This document shows, one piece after another, positions 8,269 through 18,000 of a stretch of 32,314 nucleotides of DNA. The stretch comes from Phycisphaerae bacterium. Its GTDB lineage: Bacteria; Planctomycetota; Phycisphaerae; UBA1845. Below the pieces are notes generated by a model that saw only the letters and a list, made by a program, of their open reading frames with translations, did not search any database and was not told the DNA's origin. The stretch spans positions 1-32,314 of the forward strand of contig JAJDEA010000197.1 of assembly GCA_029260035.1 (NCBI GenBank). Reading direction: 5' to 3'. Position numbers and translations under genes: made by a program. Numbering within the stretch: the stretch's first letter is position 1; each line of letters starts with the position of its first letter.

Positions 8269-8478
8269 TCAAGACAATTCCCTCGGAACAATCGACTCAA
8301 TATACTGTTCAACGTCTTCGAGACGCCATCGATTATGCTTACCTATCCTGACAGCCCGGAGTACACCCACTCGATGCAGGTATTTCACGGTCCCGACGTC
8401 GACCTGAAGCATTTCCGATACGTCTTCGGCTGTGAGTATTCGTCGTTGTGATGCTATCGTTTGACTTGAATTATTCAT
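8269..8478 (-). CDS. Excisionase-like helix-turn-helix protein (MerR/HTH_17 type)
   Basis: A 69-residue protein that is essentially one winged HTH. LTAEDVSEMLQVDVGTVKYLHRVGVLRAVRIGKHNRWRLEDVEQYIES follows the MerR-like excisionase pattern, in which the first helix pair reads DNA and the GKHNRWR wing follows. It lies between integrase and replication genes on the same strand, 150 bases upstream of the integrase, which favours a role as recombination directionality factor or element regulator over a host regulator. The ribosome site before ATG 8478 is weak (GTGAG). Confidence 0.85.
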   Translation of the reverse strand: MNNSSQTIASQRRILTAEDVSEMLQVDVGTVKYLHRVGVLRAVRIGKHNRWRLEDVEQYIESIVPRELS

Positions 8479-8516
8479 TTGTTGCTCACTTTGTCGTTTT
8501 CACCACAACCTAGCGC

Positions 8517-11087
8517 CTACGCGCCTACTGCAACAGAACAATCATCGTTTTTGGAGTCGTGTCCAATGTTTTCGTTGGAATCTCCTCTAGGTGCGTGTAG
8601 GCGCTTGTAGGCGTCAACTCGGTCGTGTAGCTGAAATACTCGTTTCGGTGTGCCGTTTTCCCTCGTTGCCACTTCGTCGATCCAGCTTCCCAGCCCCTCG
8701 TCAATAAGCTCAGCGAGCCGGTTCTCGGCGACGTCAGTCGGTCGATATTTCTTGTTTGCGTTGTGTAGCTCTCGGGGAGTGATCCGACCGCCGTTTCGCT
8801 CTATCACGGCAACAAGAGATTGGTGTTCACGACTTTCGCCAACTTCCGAAAGCAGCGCATAGACTCTCCTCGCCTCGTAAACAAACCATCGCGTTAGCGC
8901 GATGCCGGCTTTCATCGACTTGGCGTCTACCAGGTTTTCGTTTTCCAGCGTTGGATCGACACTCGCAACGCGACAACAGTGAATCAACAGAGCCAGCCTC
9001 GCAGCACCACCTTCAAGTTTGCTATACGCTGCGGCCAGGTCGTTGTCGTGAGTCTGACTCTGCAATCGACCGTGCTCGTTATAGAATCTGATAAAGCACT
9101 CTTTGGCATCAGGCGTCAACACCAAATCTTGAGGAACAAGTTCGCCTGACTTGTTCTTATCGTACTTCATTTCAAGTAAGCCATCGATCACACTAGCGAA
9201 TGCGTCTTTCGTATCCTGAGATAAGTCGTCATCAGACCAAACTCTTGGTCGATTGGGCGGGTACGCCATGATGAGGCGCGCAGCCAATCCATTCTCGAAA
9301 TTTTCGCGGCCGAGCACACGTGAGAGAACTTCTGGTTGAATCGTTCCGCACAACGAAACAGCGGCGTGGGGAATGAATATCGTGCGACGCGCACCAGTCT
9401 TTCGATCGATTATCAATTGTCCGGCCCGATGGCATTCGAGCCAGAAGGCAATATCTGATCCTTTGCCTTTCCGATATCTGTCCAAGTTTCCGAACCAACC
9501 GGAAAATTCATCGCGCGTCGCCAATAACCCGCGCGGAGATTGCTCAAGCAATCCCACCAGAGCCTCTATTGTTGTGTCTGAGCATATAAAGCGCTCAGGA
9601 ATGGGCTCAACCTTGCTTGCTTGCAAACCACCTCGCAGTTGCGTATTTCGTTTTCTCACATCATCGTGTTCAGCTACTCTCTTTTCGAGTGCCACGATCT
9701 CCTCGTTGTATTTTTTCATTGCCTTGCGTTGCCGCGCCCTTATCGGTGCCAACGCTAGTTCCATGGGAGGCGACTTCAAATTACCGCTTTGGTTGACAAT
9801 GACCCCCCAAAAAACCGCAGGCTCGCACCAGTTTCGTTTCAGTTGAATTCTCCGTGTCGAACCGATCGCGCCTGCGATGGACGCGAGTGCAGGCACGACG
9901 ATATTCACCGGATCGACGCCCATTGCTCTGGATGCCTCTACGACAAACTGTCGCAACGCCATAGGGAGCACTTCAACTGGGAATGGTTGCCAAGGAAACG
10001 GCGATGTTTTTTTGGCCATCTTGTGATCGTCGGGCGGTTTTCCGTTAACTCGATGGTTATTAATGGTGGAACCGGCTCCATTCGTTGCCACTGATCCGCT
10101 TGGTGTACGCTCTTGGCTGCATGCTGAGGCAACGGTCCTTTTAATTTCATCTTCACTTAGCCCTGACTTCAGCGCTGCGGGCGTGAGATTCTTCAAGACA
10201 GACCTCTCAGGCACTCCCTGGCCCCGGAGATCACACGCCGCAGCAAACAAGCGGTTGTTTCGTTCGCCTACCGGCACCTCATTATTCATGAAGTCGCGGG
10301 TCTTGGATGACATCTCGGTTTCAGGGGAGGGGGAATTGCTGTTGTCTGTTGCTCGTTCGCGCGAAGGTGAGTTCACTGCAACACTTAGGGCCTGGAACTC
10401 GTCACCTTTGTGAGCCAGCAGGTAATCAATTGCTGCTTGCCCTTCCATCCAGGCACCGTTGTTCCAAACCCGTGTCCAGTGATTGCGCGTGTGATGACGC
10501 CCTGGAAGTCGAAGCCAACTCCCGAACCTGCTATGCGGACCTACCGCGCGTTGCTTAGGAAAAATTTCCGGTTCGCTGGCAAAGCCAATAGTTTTGAAAT
10601 CGCTGACCAAGTTCGTGCCCAAGGCGAAAACTTGGGCCGTCGGTGCGGGTTCTGAAAAAACTACGATCAAATGCAAGCTGCCGCGACCGTCGGAATCAAG
10701 TAGTAGCGGATGGTAGCCCAAGTTTTCGAGCCGTTTGCACCAATGGATTGCAGCACGCAGGTTGGTTTCTTGAACTTCCGTTTCGCCCGAATGATTGTCA
10801 AGATCTATTGCGAGCCATCGCGAAGTGTTGTCTAGCGACGTGGTGTGAAACCCAATGAGATCGCCGACATCTCGCCCGCGAAAATGACGCACCAGCTTGC
10901 CCTGAGTCAGAGTGCTCTTGCTTGTGTACGCGGGACCTTTTGCCCGTTTGTTTAACGGTCGATAGGAACCGTGGGCATCACTGCGGTTCATTAGGAATTT
11001 CAACGCCCATTGAGCCAGGACAGTGGCAGAATTTTCCCAGAAAATACTTGCGGTGGATGTACTCTTATTGTTAGAATGTCTTGTCAT
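8517..11087 (-). CDS. Replication protein: AEP-type primase fused to DUF3987 ATPase-like domain
   Basis: An 856-residue protein that probably primes and/or opens DNA for replication of the element. Residues about 10-235 match the archaeo-eukaryotic primase fold seen in TOTE-type proteins: LAIDLDNH (catalytic acidic motif I), SDGRGSLHL (motif II, G-x-x-H) and WLRLPGRHHTR. A helical PriCT-like segment follows (VGERNNRLFAAACDLRGQG). From about residue 365 on is DUF3987, with a degenerate P-loop (NQSGNLKSPP), DTTIEALVGLLEQSPRGLL, RDEFSGWF and SLCGTIQPEVL. The end includes a helical tail. AAGGA precedes ATG 11087. Such primase-DUF3987 fusions are common in planctomycete integrative elements. The DUF3987 activity is not proven in general. 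Confidence 0.88.
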   Translation of the reverse strand: MTRHSNNKSTSTASIFWENSATVLAQWALKFLMNRSDAHGSYRPLNKRAKGPAYTSKSTLTQGKLVRHFRGRDVGDLIGFHTTSLDNTSRWLAIDLDNHSGETEVQETNLRAAIHWCKRLENLGYHPLLLDSDGRGSLHLIVVFSEPAPTAQVFALGTNLVSDFKTIGFASEPEIFPKQRAVGPHSRFGSWLRLPGRHHTRNHWTRVWNNGAWMEGQAAIDYLLAHKGDEFQALSVAVNSPSRERATDNSNSPSPETEMSSKTRDFMNNEVPVGERNNRLFAAACDLRGQGVPERSVLKNLTPAALKSGLSEDEIKRTVASACSQERTPSGSVATNGAGSTINNHRVNGKPPDDHKMAKKTSPFPWQPFPVEVLPMALRQFVVEASRAMGVDPVNIVVPALASIAGAIGSTRRIQLKRNWCEPAVFWGVIVNQSGNLKSPPMELALAPIRARQRKAMKKYNEEIVALEKRVAEHDDVRKRNTQLRGGLQASKVEPIPERFICSDTTIEALVGLLEQSPRGLLATRDEFSGWFGNLDRYRKGKGSDIAFWLECHRAGQLIIDRKTGARRTIFIPHAAVSLCGTIQPEVLSRVLGRENFENGLAARLIMAYPPNRPRVWSDDDLSQDTKDAFASVIDGLLEMKYDKNKSGELVPQDLVLTPDAKECFIRFYNEHGRLQSQTHDNDLAAAYSKLEGGAARLALLIHCCRVASVDPTLENENLVDAKSMKAGIALTRWFVYEARRVYALLSEVGESREHQSLVAVIERNGGRITPRELHNANKKYRPTDVAENRLAELIDEGLGSWIDEVATRENGTPKRVFQLHDRVDAYKRLHAPRGDSNENIGHDSKNDDCSVAVGA

Positions 11088-11141
11088 CAGTAGGTCCTTT
11101 TGACGGTCGCGCGCATTGCAGTGCCGCGACCGTCGTCGTTA

Positions 11142-11444
11142 TTAGGAAAGAGCCTGTTTCAGTTCTTCGTCAGCGCTGGCGATGTCCCGTTCCCGAGCTG
11201 CTGGGGTCATGGGAACAGGATTTGTGCGTAACGTGCCGAGCTGTTCGAAGAAGCGCTGAAGGGCCTCCATGCTCGTACACTTCGTGCCCCCGACCTGAAC
11301 GGTCTCCAGCCTGAAACCGCCCAAGCCGTTCTTTGCCCAGCGATACAATGTGGCTGCATGGGGTCGTTTGCCGGCACGTCGAGCGGGGAGCTTCTTGGCA
11401 GCTTCGGTAAGCGACAGGATTTCTTCGGTGAGCAAATTGATCAT
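11142..11444 (-). CDS. DUF1580 domain protein (HTH-like, planctomycete element gene)
   Basis: A 100-residue protein matching DUF1580, known chiefly from Planctomycetota. LTEEILSLTEAAKKLPARR, then KRPHAATLYRWAKNG, and LETVQVGGTKCTSMEALQRFF form a small HTH resembling MerR-like DNA-binding units: helix 1-2 'LTEAAKKLP', recognition 'HAATLYRWA', and a strand pair. It lies 54 bases upstream of the primase gene on the same strand, so it may regulate the replication operon. The ribosome site before ATG 11444 is modest (GAGATG). The regulatory role is inferred. Confidence 0.85.
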   Translation of the reverse strand: MINLLTEEILSLTEAAKKLPARRAGKRPHAATLYRWAKNGLGGFRLETVQVGGTKCTSMEALQRFFEQLGTLRTNPVPMTPAARERDIASADEELKQALS

Positions 11445-11576
11445 GGTTCATCTCTGCAATTAGTGGTTCCAGTACGTCACTACTTGAGAGTATGAGACAT
11501 GGAATGGCTAAACATACGGGAGCGTACGGGAGGGCGCGCAAAAACTCACAGGAGGCAGGAAATCAGCGTCAAAACG

Positions 11577-12899
11577 CTATTTTTTGGCCGTCCATCTTAG
11601 TTTTTTGCTCGATTCAGTTATTCCAAAACTCAACCAATCCATGCCCCCATTCAAGTCACTTAGGTTGAACCCTCGTTTTCGCATTTCAGAGGAATTGATT
11701 CCTTTTGTGGCTTTCCGGTCGAAATAGGGGTTATCGATATAAGGCGGCCATCCTTGGCTATGAAACAGCTGCAGTATTGCTATTTGGCGAGGAGCATCGT
11801 TTTGGAATCTCTTGCACAGCCTTCCCCGAAACCGCAGCTCACGCGTATCTTCATTCCAATCCGGGATTTCCTCCCTGGATAATCCAGTTGATAGATACCA
11901 AACCTCCCCGTTTGCCAGGACGCGTAGCAAACTACCGTTTGCAACGCCTTGCTCAAGCGCCTCGTCTACCATTGAAGGGGGTAGTGTTGATTCAAGTTTC
12001 AGTTCTCTTGAGATCGTTTCTTCGAGCACAGTCCTTTCCAAGACTCCGGGTAGATTCAGATCGTGTGCCTCGATCCTAGTGGCGAGCAGCTCCGGATTCT
12101 TCGGTGAAACCGAGCGTGGCTGGCGTAGTTCAACAATTCGAATGGCCTCTTCCAAGACGATTTCACTCGTTGGGGCGAGCGATTTGATGTTTCTGCATTC
12201 ATAATCCAAGCAAACTTCTTCCAGCAGTTTCAGCGCCGCCTCTGCACCGCTTCGGATTACCCTTACACCTGGATCGCGGCAAACAGTTTGGAGCCATTCG
12301 ATGTTGGTTAACGGAAATGTACCCAAGTATTCGATCTCTTCGCGTAAGCCTTCGTGTTCAATCTCCTTGCCTGAAATACACTCAATCCTTATCGCCCACG
12401 CCCATCGCAAGACATCTCGTTTGCAAAACACTTGGTCGGGGTCGTGGTGCATTCGCCTCGTGAACAATGGAGTTATTGCCTTGACGCAATCATTTTCGAA
12501 ATCACGGCGAACCTCCGTCCATATTTCCACGATTGGGATAATCAATTCGTTCTTGAGGCTTTCCGTTTTTGCAACTACCTTCATCGTTTCAAACCAAGAA
12601 TCAGGCGGTGAGCGGCGCCTCGAAGTTACGGGTTCCTTCAATAGCGTCGGGAATTTCGCTGAGTATTGAGTTGCGCATAGCTTTCGAAGGTTATTCCAGA
12701 GGCGCTTTGCCGCCGCCATGGAGAACGGCCTACGTCGCAACGGTCCGTAGATATCTCGAACGCATTGTTCGGCTGTACCAAGTAGTTCGAGTCCGCAGCG
12801 CAACATCTGACGAATGTCAGACAGCTTGTATATCTTTTCCACAAAGGTTCTCCCTGTTGTACCTAAAGGGACGCGCGAGTATTTCACCACATCTCGCAA
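11577..12899 (-). CDS. Uncharacterised protein with C-terminal winged-helix-like segment
   Basis: A 440-codon reading frame with no family I can name with certainty. The body is helical, soluble and charged, with no signal peptide or membrane segment and no P-loop or nuclease motif. The C-terminal 90 residues (WNEDTRELRFRGRLCKRF ... ILQLFHSQGWPPYID ... LNGGMDWLSF) resemble a segment I recall at the C-terminus of many uncharacterised bacterial proteins, probably a winged helix. The start is uncertain: the longest form uses TTG 12899 without a clear ribosome site. GTG 12842 has AGGGAG 7 bases upstream and may be the real start; an in-frame TAG lies above both. It is transcribed away from the DUF5681 pair. 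Confidence 0.65.
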   Translation of the reverse strand: MRDVVKYSRVPLGTTGRTFVEKIYKLSDIRQMLRCGLELLGTAEQCVRDIYGPLRRRPFSMAAAKRLWNNLRKLCATQYSAKFPTLLKEPVTSRRRSPPDSWFETMKVVAKTESLKNELIIPIVEIWTEVRRDFENDCVKAITPLFTRRMHHDPDQVFCKRDVLRWAWAIRIECISGKEIEHEGLREEIEYLGTFPLTNIEWLQTVCRDPGVRVIRSGAEAALKLLEEVCLDYECRNIKSLAPTSEIVLEEAIRIVELRQPRSVSPKNPELLATRIEAHDLNLPGVLERTVLEETISRELKLESTLPPSMVDEALEQGVANGSLLRVLANGEVWYLSTGLSREEIPDWNEDTRELRFRGRLCKRFQNDAPRQIAILQLFHSQGWPPYIDNPYFDRKATKGINSSEMRKRGFNLSDLNGGMDWLSFGITESSKKLRWTAKK

Positions 12900-13040
12900 T
12901 GGTTTGCAATGACTCGCGAGACTACGCGAATCAAACTATGTGCCTAAACTTTGGCAGTCATGAGTCGCTTGACGAATCCATGGGAAATTTGATGACGGCG
13001 ATTTCGGTTGCCTATCGAACGTGTTATGATTAGAGATACT

Positions 13041-13391
13041 ATGGTCTTCGAACCGTCACCAAACGGTAGAAACGGTGCACGGAACGCTCAGGGGCAATTC
13101 ACCAAAGGCAACCCAGGCGGTCCAGGCAATCCCTACGCAAAGCAGGTAGCCCGTGTGAGATCACTTGTTCTCGAAGCAGTTGGAGACAAGGATTTGCGTG
13201 CCATCATCAATGCCCTCGTCGAGCGCGCGAAAGGTGGTGACGTCGCAGCCGCCAGAGAGGTGCTTAACCGACTCATGGGTCGACCTTCGACGGCCATCGA
13301 TCCCGAGCAATATAAGTTTCAAGAAGAGCGTCTGAATCTGCAAGAAAAGCAAGTCAAAATTGCCGAGGATCGGGTCTGGATGATGGAGTGA
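13041..13391 (+). CDS. DUF5681 domain protein
   Basis: About 116 residues. The N-terminus NGRNGARNAQGQFTKGNPGG with PGNPYAKQV is the hallmark of DUF5681, a basic, Gly-rich start found in proteins often located near phage packaging genes. The middle is helical (IINALVERAKGGDVAAAREVLNRLMG) and the end is a charged helix (QEERLNLQEKQVKIAEDR). In-frame alternatives are ATG 13026 and TTG 13008; none has a strong ribosome site, and 13041 keeps the usual short lead before the conserved motif. It is followed after 4 bases by the next gene, so the two are co-transcribed. Function is not established; a link to small terminase-like DNA recognition is a guess. Confidence 0.78.
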   Translation: MVFEPSPNGRNGARNAQGQFTKGNPGGPGNPYAKQVARVRSLVLEAVGDKDLRAIINALVERAKGGDVAAAREVLNRLMGRPSTAIDPEQYKFQEERLNLQEKQVKIAEDRVWMME

Positions 13392-13395
13392 CACC

Positions 13396-13833
13396 ATGAA
13401 CGCGAGCAACACCGCCGCATGTCGTGAGTCCGTTTCACCGGCGACTGAAAACCTGCGCGTCGCAGACCCGCCGGATTACAACGAGCGAGCAGAACCGGAT
13501 TCCATATCAGCTGAACCGGGTTCTTTTGAGTGGTACAGCGAGGTCCTAGATTTCACGAATGGTCTGCTGAAGGAGTGTCGAGAAACAAGCATTCCAAAGG
13601 ACATTTACGAACTCGCAGGAGCGGCGACGAAGGCCTGCATGCGATTGCTGGAATCTGAAGATGCAGAAGAAGTTCGATGGGGCATGCGGTATTACATCCG
13701 CCTGTATCAGCTACGGCTGGACCATTTTCGTTTGTCCTCAGATGTCGCGAATACTGTCCTAAATCATGCTGGCCGAATTGGCGTGGCGTACTGGCAGGGA
13801 CCGAGCCAAGGGGCACCGCTTCGTCAGAGCTGA
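13396..13833 (+). CDS. Uncharacterised partner of the DUF5681 gene
   Basis: A 145-residue acidic protein with a disordered first 45 residues and then a helical region (WYSEVLDFTNGLLKECRE ... ELAGAATKACMRLLESEDAEEVRWGMRYYIRLYQLR). It has no signal peptide or known motif. It begins 4 bases after the stop of the DUF5681 gene, so translation is likely coupled and the products may act together. No terminase large subunit or portal gene is nearby, which argues against an active prophage module. I do not recognise the family. Confidence 0.65.
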   Translation: MNASNTAACRESVSPATENLRVADPPDYNERAEPDSISAEPGSFEWYSEVLDFTNGLLKECRETSIPKDIYELAGAATKACMRLLESEDAEEVRWGMRYYIRLYQLRLDHFRLSSDVANTVLNHAGRIGVAYWQGPSQGAPLRQS

Positions 13834-13994
13834 CCTGCCTTGTCTTGAAGTCATCGCCGCAACGTGCGACGTATTGGTATGCCCTTGCGAAGGCGATTGC
13901 AGCAATGCGTAACACTGGCGGCAGCCGAACCGCGTTAGCGTTGCATTCGGCATCAAGATTGGCATTATCCTCGTTCCACCTCGGAATGGTTCCG

Positions 13995-14744
13995 TTACCT
14001 GCCGGACTCAACCATGCTCTCGATCTGCCAACCATCCTCTGCAAGTGAGAGTTCAATTGTCAACTTGTGGTCGGTCTTGCCTAAGTGTAGCGTGTTTTGT
14101 GCCCGGGCATGTTCTTCGTCAACGTTTGTCGTATTGGTTAATTCAAAGGTCATTGTCCTGGCATCACGCTGATTACTCGGCTCACATAAGTCATCGAAGA
14201 TCCCCGCGAATCTTCGATCGTCGCCGGTAGGTGTGCTGAAGGCGTCGCGGCCTGCAAAGGACGCCACTTCTCGGAACTCCGGGTTTTCCTCTATGTGGAC
14301 TTCGGACGTCGCTTCATCGTTTGAGACCTCCCGTTGACCCGGATTTTTCGCACCAACGAAAGTCGACGTGCTTCGCGGAGGTTCGACGTTCCGTTGCGAC
14401 AGCGTTCGCCATTCCGTCGTGGCTCGATGGCTGTTCAGCCTGGCGGAATCTTTTCGAGCTTGGGCGATTATTTCGTCGATGAGATGGTCTTCCACAATCG
14501 GGGATTCCTTACGCGGCTTCGAGAGCTTTTTGATACGGCCCTTCACGCGTAGCGCCAGTCCTTGGTCGCCAATCTGCTTCTCTAACACCAATCGTAAAGG
14601 CCCCTTGTCACGCAAGTACTTGGCGCCTTTGCTATTGGCTTAACGATGATCGGTCAGTCGGCGAGCTACCTTACTTGCAACCCCCGTGTAAAGGGCTCCG
14701 TTCGCGCATCGGATGAGATAGACTGACCACTGCCGCTTAACCAT
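13995..14744 (-). pseudogene. GIY-YIG endonuclease with in-frame stop at codon 35
   Basis: ATG 14744 has a strong ribosome site (AAGGAG, 14755-14760). The frame reads MVKRQWSVYLIRCANGALYT-GVASKVARRLTDHR, then TAA (14640-14642), then continues in the same frame ANSKGAKYLRDKGPLRLV... to 13995. The two halves together are a YhbQ/UvrC-type GIY-YIG domain: YLI...LYTG, VARRL, GAKYLR..GPL, ALRVKGRIKKLS. The stop falls between the HR and GAKY blocks. A C-terminal extension of about 150 residues has no motif I recognise. It is either a nonsense-mutated gene or, less likely, two polypeptides (restart at TTG 14615) or stop readthrough. It is divergent from the STAND nuclease gene. Confidence 0.75.
14640..14642 (-). 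other. Premature in-frame TAA of the GIY-YIG gene
   Basis: Codon 35 of the GIY-YIG frame is TAA. Frame is preserved on both sides, so a single base substitution (or sequencing error) explains the break; no frameshift is needed. Confidence 0.75.
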
Positions 14745-14891
14745 TGATCGAACACTCCTTATTCGCTTGAACTTTGCGTTTGCCAACGCAATTCTATAGC
14801 GGCGAGGGCGTTCCCTGAATGAAACTGAGGCCTATTCGATGACTAGCGGCTCACTACTCGCTCGCCTCCAGAGTCGCCCGCCGCTGGCGAG

Positions 14892-14897
14892 TATAAT
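14892..14897 (+). promoter_or_regulatory. Possible -10 box for the STAND nuclease gene
   Basis: A perfect TATAAT lies 122 bases before ATG 15020, inside the divergent gap to the GIY-YIG gene. The expected -35 position reads CAGAGT, which is poor. Just upstream is an imperfect inverted repeat (CTCGCC-tc-CAG, 14861-14870, with CTGGCGAG, 14884-14891), which could be an operator. Evidence is weak. Confidence 0.3.
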
Positions 14898-15019
14898 GGC
14901 ATTGTTGTACCCTAGAACCAGTGCAGGTGTTGGGATAATGTCAGTTCTCTTCGAGCACCAGTCCAAGCATAGTGCCGTTGCCGAAGTCTCCACTGACCAA
15001 CTTAGCGGAAGCAAGCCGG

Positions 15020-18000
15020 ATGTCGAACAAGAAGAGTATAGGAGGCGCTGCCACGAATCGTGGCATCTGGTATCAAGCCCTGTGGTGCGTTCTGCATGCG
15101 GCATCCGCGCGCATTGAGCAAACCAACGAATCTAAGGAGCCAGGCGACCACGGCGTGCGCCTTGTGCTGGAGCCGCTGGGTGGAGACGCGTGGGTCGAAG
15201 GGGCGGGTAAACGCCGGGTTATCCAACTCAAGACATTGAGCACCGGCACATGGTCAATCAATAATGTAGTCGAGGACGTTTTTCCCGATCTGTACCGCAC
15301 CATCACGCCAGATTCTCCGACAGACATTACCTACGAACTCATCACCGAAGGCGGATTCGGGGCGTGGTCGGAAGTCCGTGACTTCTTTGAATCCTTAGAT
15401 AAAGACATTGGACCGAACTCATCCGCGGCAGAATTCAACGCCGCCTACGAAACGTTGGACGACGCTACCCAACTGAAATTCCGTGGATCGACCAGCGAGT
15501 TCTGGGAATCCGCTTGCACGCAGCGCGCGCTGTTCGATCGAATCGTTGCACATCTGCGCACTAAAGCGCCTGCGAAGAAAGAAGCCCTCGACGAAACACG
15601 TCGAAAGGCTTGGCACATGCTGGCGCGATTTCTCTTTGAGGGGTGCATTTCCGAGGAGAAACAGCTTCGAGACATTCGTGAGACGTTGATTCCGGTAGTC
15701 CACCACCGGGAGGACATCTCCACCGTGATCGATGCCATGGTGGGCTGGATCATCAAACGGTCCAGTACCAATGAAACAACAATTAAGCCTGCCGAGCTGT
15801 TCGAGGCGCATAACCTTCAATATGTATCAACTATTAGCCAATGGGTAGCCACGAAAGAGAAATGTCAAGCGCATTGTCGGCGTAAGATGGGGCTATTTGG
15901 CTACCGGCGCGAATGGGATGTGCGTCATTCACTGACAAAGTGCGAGATAAACGTAGCGTCGGCGCCTTTCGTTGTTGTATGTGGAGAAAGCGGCTTTGGA
16001 AAATCCTGGTGGCTCTATGCTCAAGCCCGAATAGAGGACGGGCTAGCGTCGGTGTTACTCGAATCGAAGGGCGACGCCGAACGGGATCTGCAGCGCGCTG
16101 CGAACCGTGTTTGGCAGGATATTTTAGGCCACGATAACACCATTACTTTGCGGAATCTCGCCAGACGACAAGCCAAAGTGCTCAAGAGACCCATAGACGG
16201 GCGTTGGTTAAAGATTTGTTTGGACGGGCTTACGTCTCCGGACGCGGCTCGTGATCTGCTAAACCAATCCGTTGAAGACTGGGGCGTTCAGCTGATTGTG
16301 GCATGCAACGAGCAGGTCGCACAAGTATTCGAAGCGCACGAACGTAACCGTCAGAACAGAGTTCAATTCGTCCGACTGGACCGCTTCACGTCGACCGAAC
16401 GTGACAAATATTTAGCACAACGGATTGGAGACAAATGGGTCGATCTTCCTGCCGACGTTCGCGAGCTGCTACGGAAACCTCAGTTGGCGGACTTGTATTG
16501 CCAGCTTTTTGAAGAATGCGGGAACTGGCAACCCCAGAACGAGTACGAGTTGATCGAGGAGTTCTGGAAACATTTCGATAGTCGCGATGCGCTGCATCTT
16601 GCGAAGTTGGCCGCCACGCTGTGCGATGATGCACATTACCCATGGTATGAAGAACAGCTTGAGAATGCAGAAATCGTTCCAGAAGGCGTCTTGCGTATGA
16701 GTTCCCACGGCTGGTTGCGACGTTCTTCGGGAAATCGTTACGAGGTGCCCCACTATCGCCTCCTGAACTTTGCTGTCGCGAAAGGGCTTGTCGTTTCACA
16801 CAGGTCGGGCAGCAAATCCGATGAGGCCATCGCCGAATTGCTTCGACGCATGCTGAACAGCGAAGTCTTCTCCAAGAACATCATGCTCGACTACGTCCCC
16901 ATGGACTGGTTTTTCCTACGGCTGAATGATGACATGGCAGTAGCCGAAGATGTCAAGACAGTAGCCGAAAAGGTTCTCGAACTTGTTGCAAAAGGGTTGC
17001 AGTATCACAAGTCGGAGGCGCTTTTCAGCGATTTGCTGCCGACATTGGGAGTTGCAGCCGTGCGGCCACTCATCAATCGTTTGATCGCCTTGGCGGATGC
17101 GGGCAACTGGTATGAAATGAATCCTGTTGTCACCGGCTTGTCAACAATCCGGGCGGATCACTTGCGCGATAGCATCAAAGAGCTTCTGGCGGATGACCGA
17201 CCGCGAGTGCGCAGAGCTGCACTCAAGGTCTTGGCGCAACGTCCCATGTCGGAGTTCCTTGACGAAGTGTGGCAGCTGCATGTCGAAATGAAATCAACCC
17301 CAGAGAAATTCTTCGGAGCCGATGAAAAAACAGTAATCTGGCTCCACGAAGATTCGTTCAAGGCCCTTCGGGCGTGTGCCCGACTCGATCCAGGGTGGGT
17401 TGTTTCTGCCGTTCGCCGCGCGAATTCCGAGAAGGAGCCTGTGCATGACTTGGCCTACCTAACAGCGAACTTAAGCGATGGCGGGAAGACCTGGCGAGCC
17501 TGCAAGTCAGAGCTATTCGAGAAAGTGTCACTTGGGAAGCAGCGATGCCTAGCGATAAACATTGGCACTTGGAGAGATGCCTCCGAGGTACATCGTCTGG
17601 AGTCTTGGGTCGAAGTCGAAAATGATTTTCTTGGTCCGGCTGCGCTTCGCGCTCTTGCACAAATCAACCCCAAGCAGGCGGTGGCAAGAATGCCAGCACT
17701 CTCTGAATGGCACCAGTATTCCTGTCGCAAATGGCATGTGCCGCGTTTGATGCTCCTTGCTCCAGACGAAACGCGCGACCAACTTCACCGTCTCGTGTGT
17801 CAATCCAATGACCCGCTTACGACAGCATGTGTTTTCCAAGGTTTCGAGAACGAAATCGACGGCCGGACGCTGGACATCCTCCTTGACGCACTTGATGAAG
17901 CGGTCGCCACAGCGATTGGCAAGCCGCAGACGCAATTTAGCGACAACGAATCGGCACGTTTTGCCGAGGCAGATTCGCTGTACGTTCCAATGGGCATGCT

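Noticed and set aside
14839..15117. 92-codon plus-strand frame overlapping the STAND gene start
   Set aside because: Overlaps the conserved nuclease N-terminus in another frame and shows no motif; treated as leader sequence.
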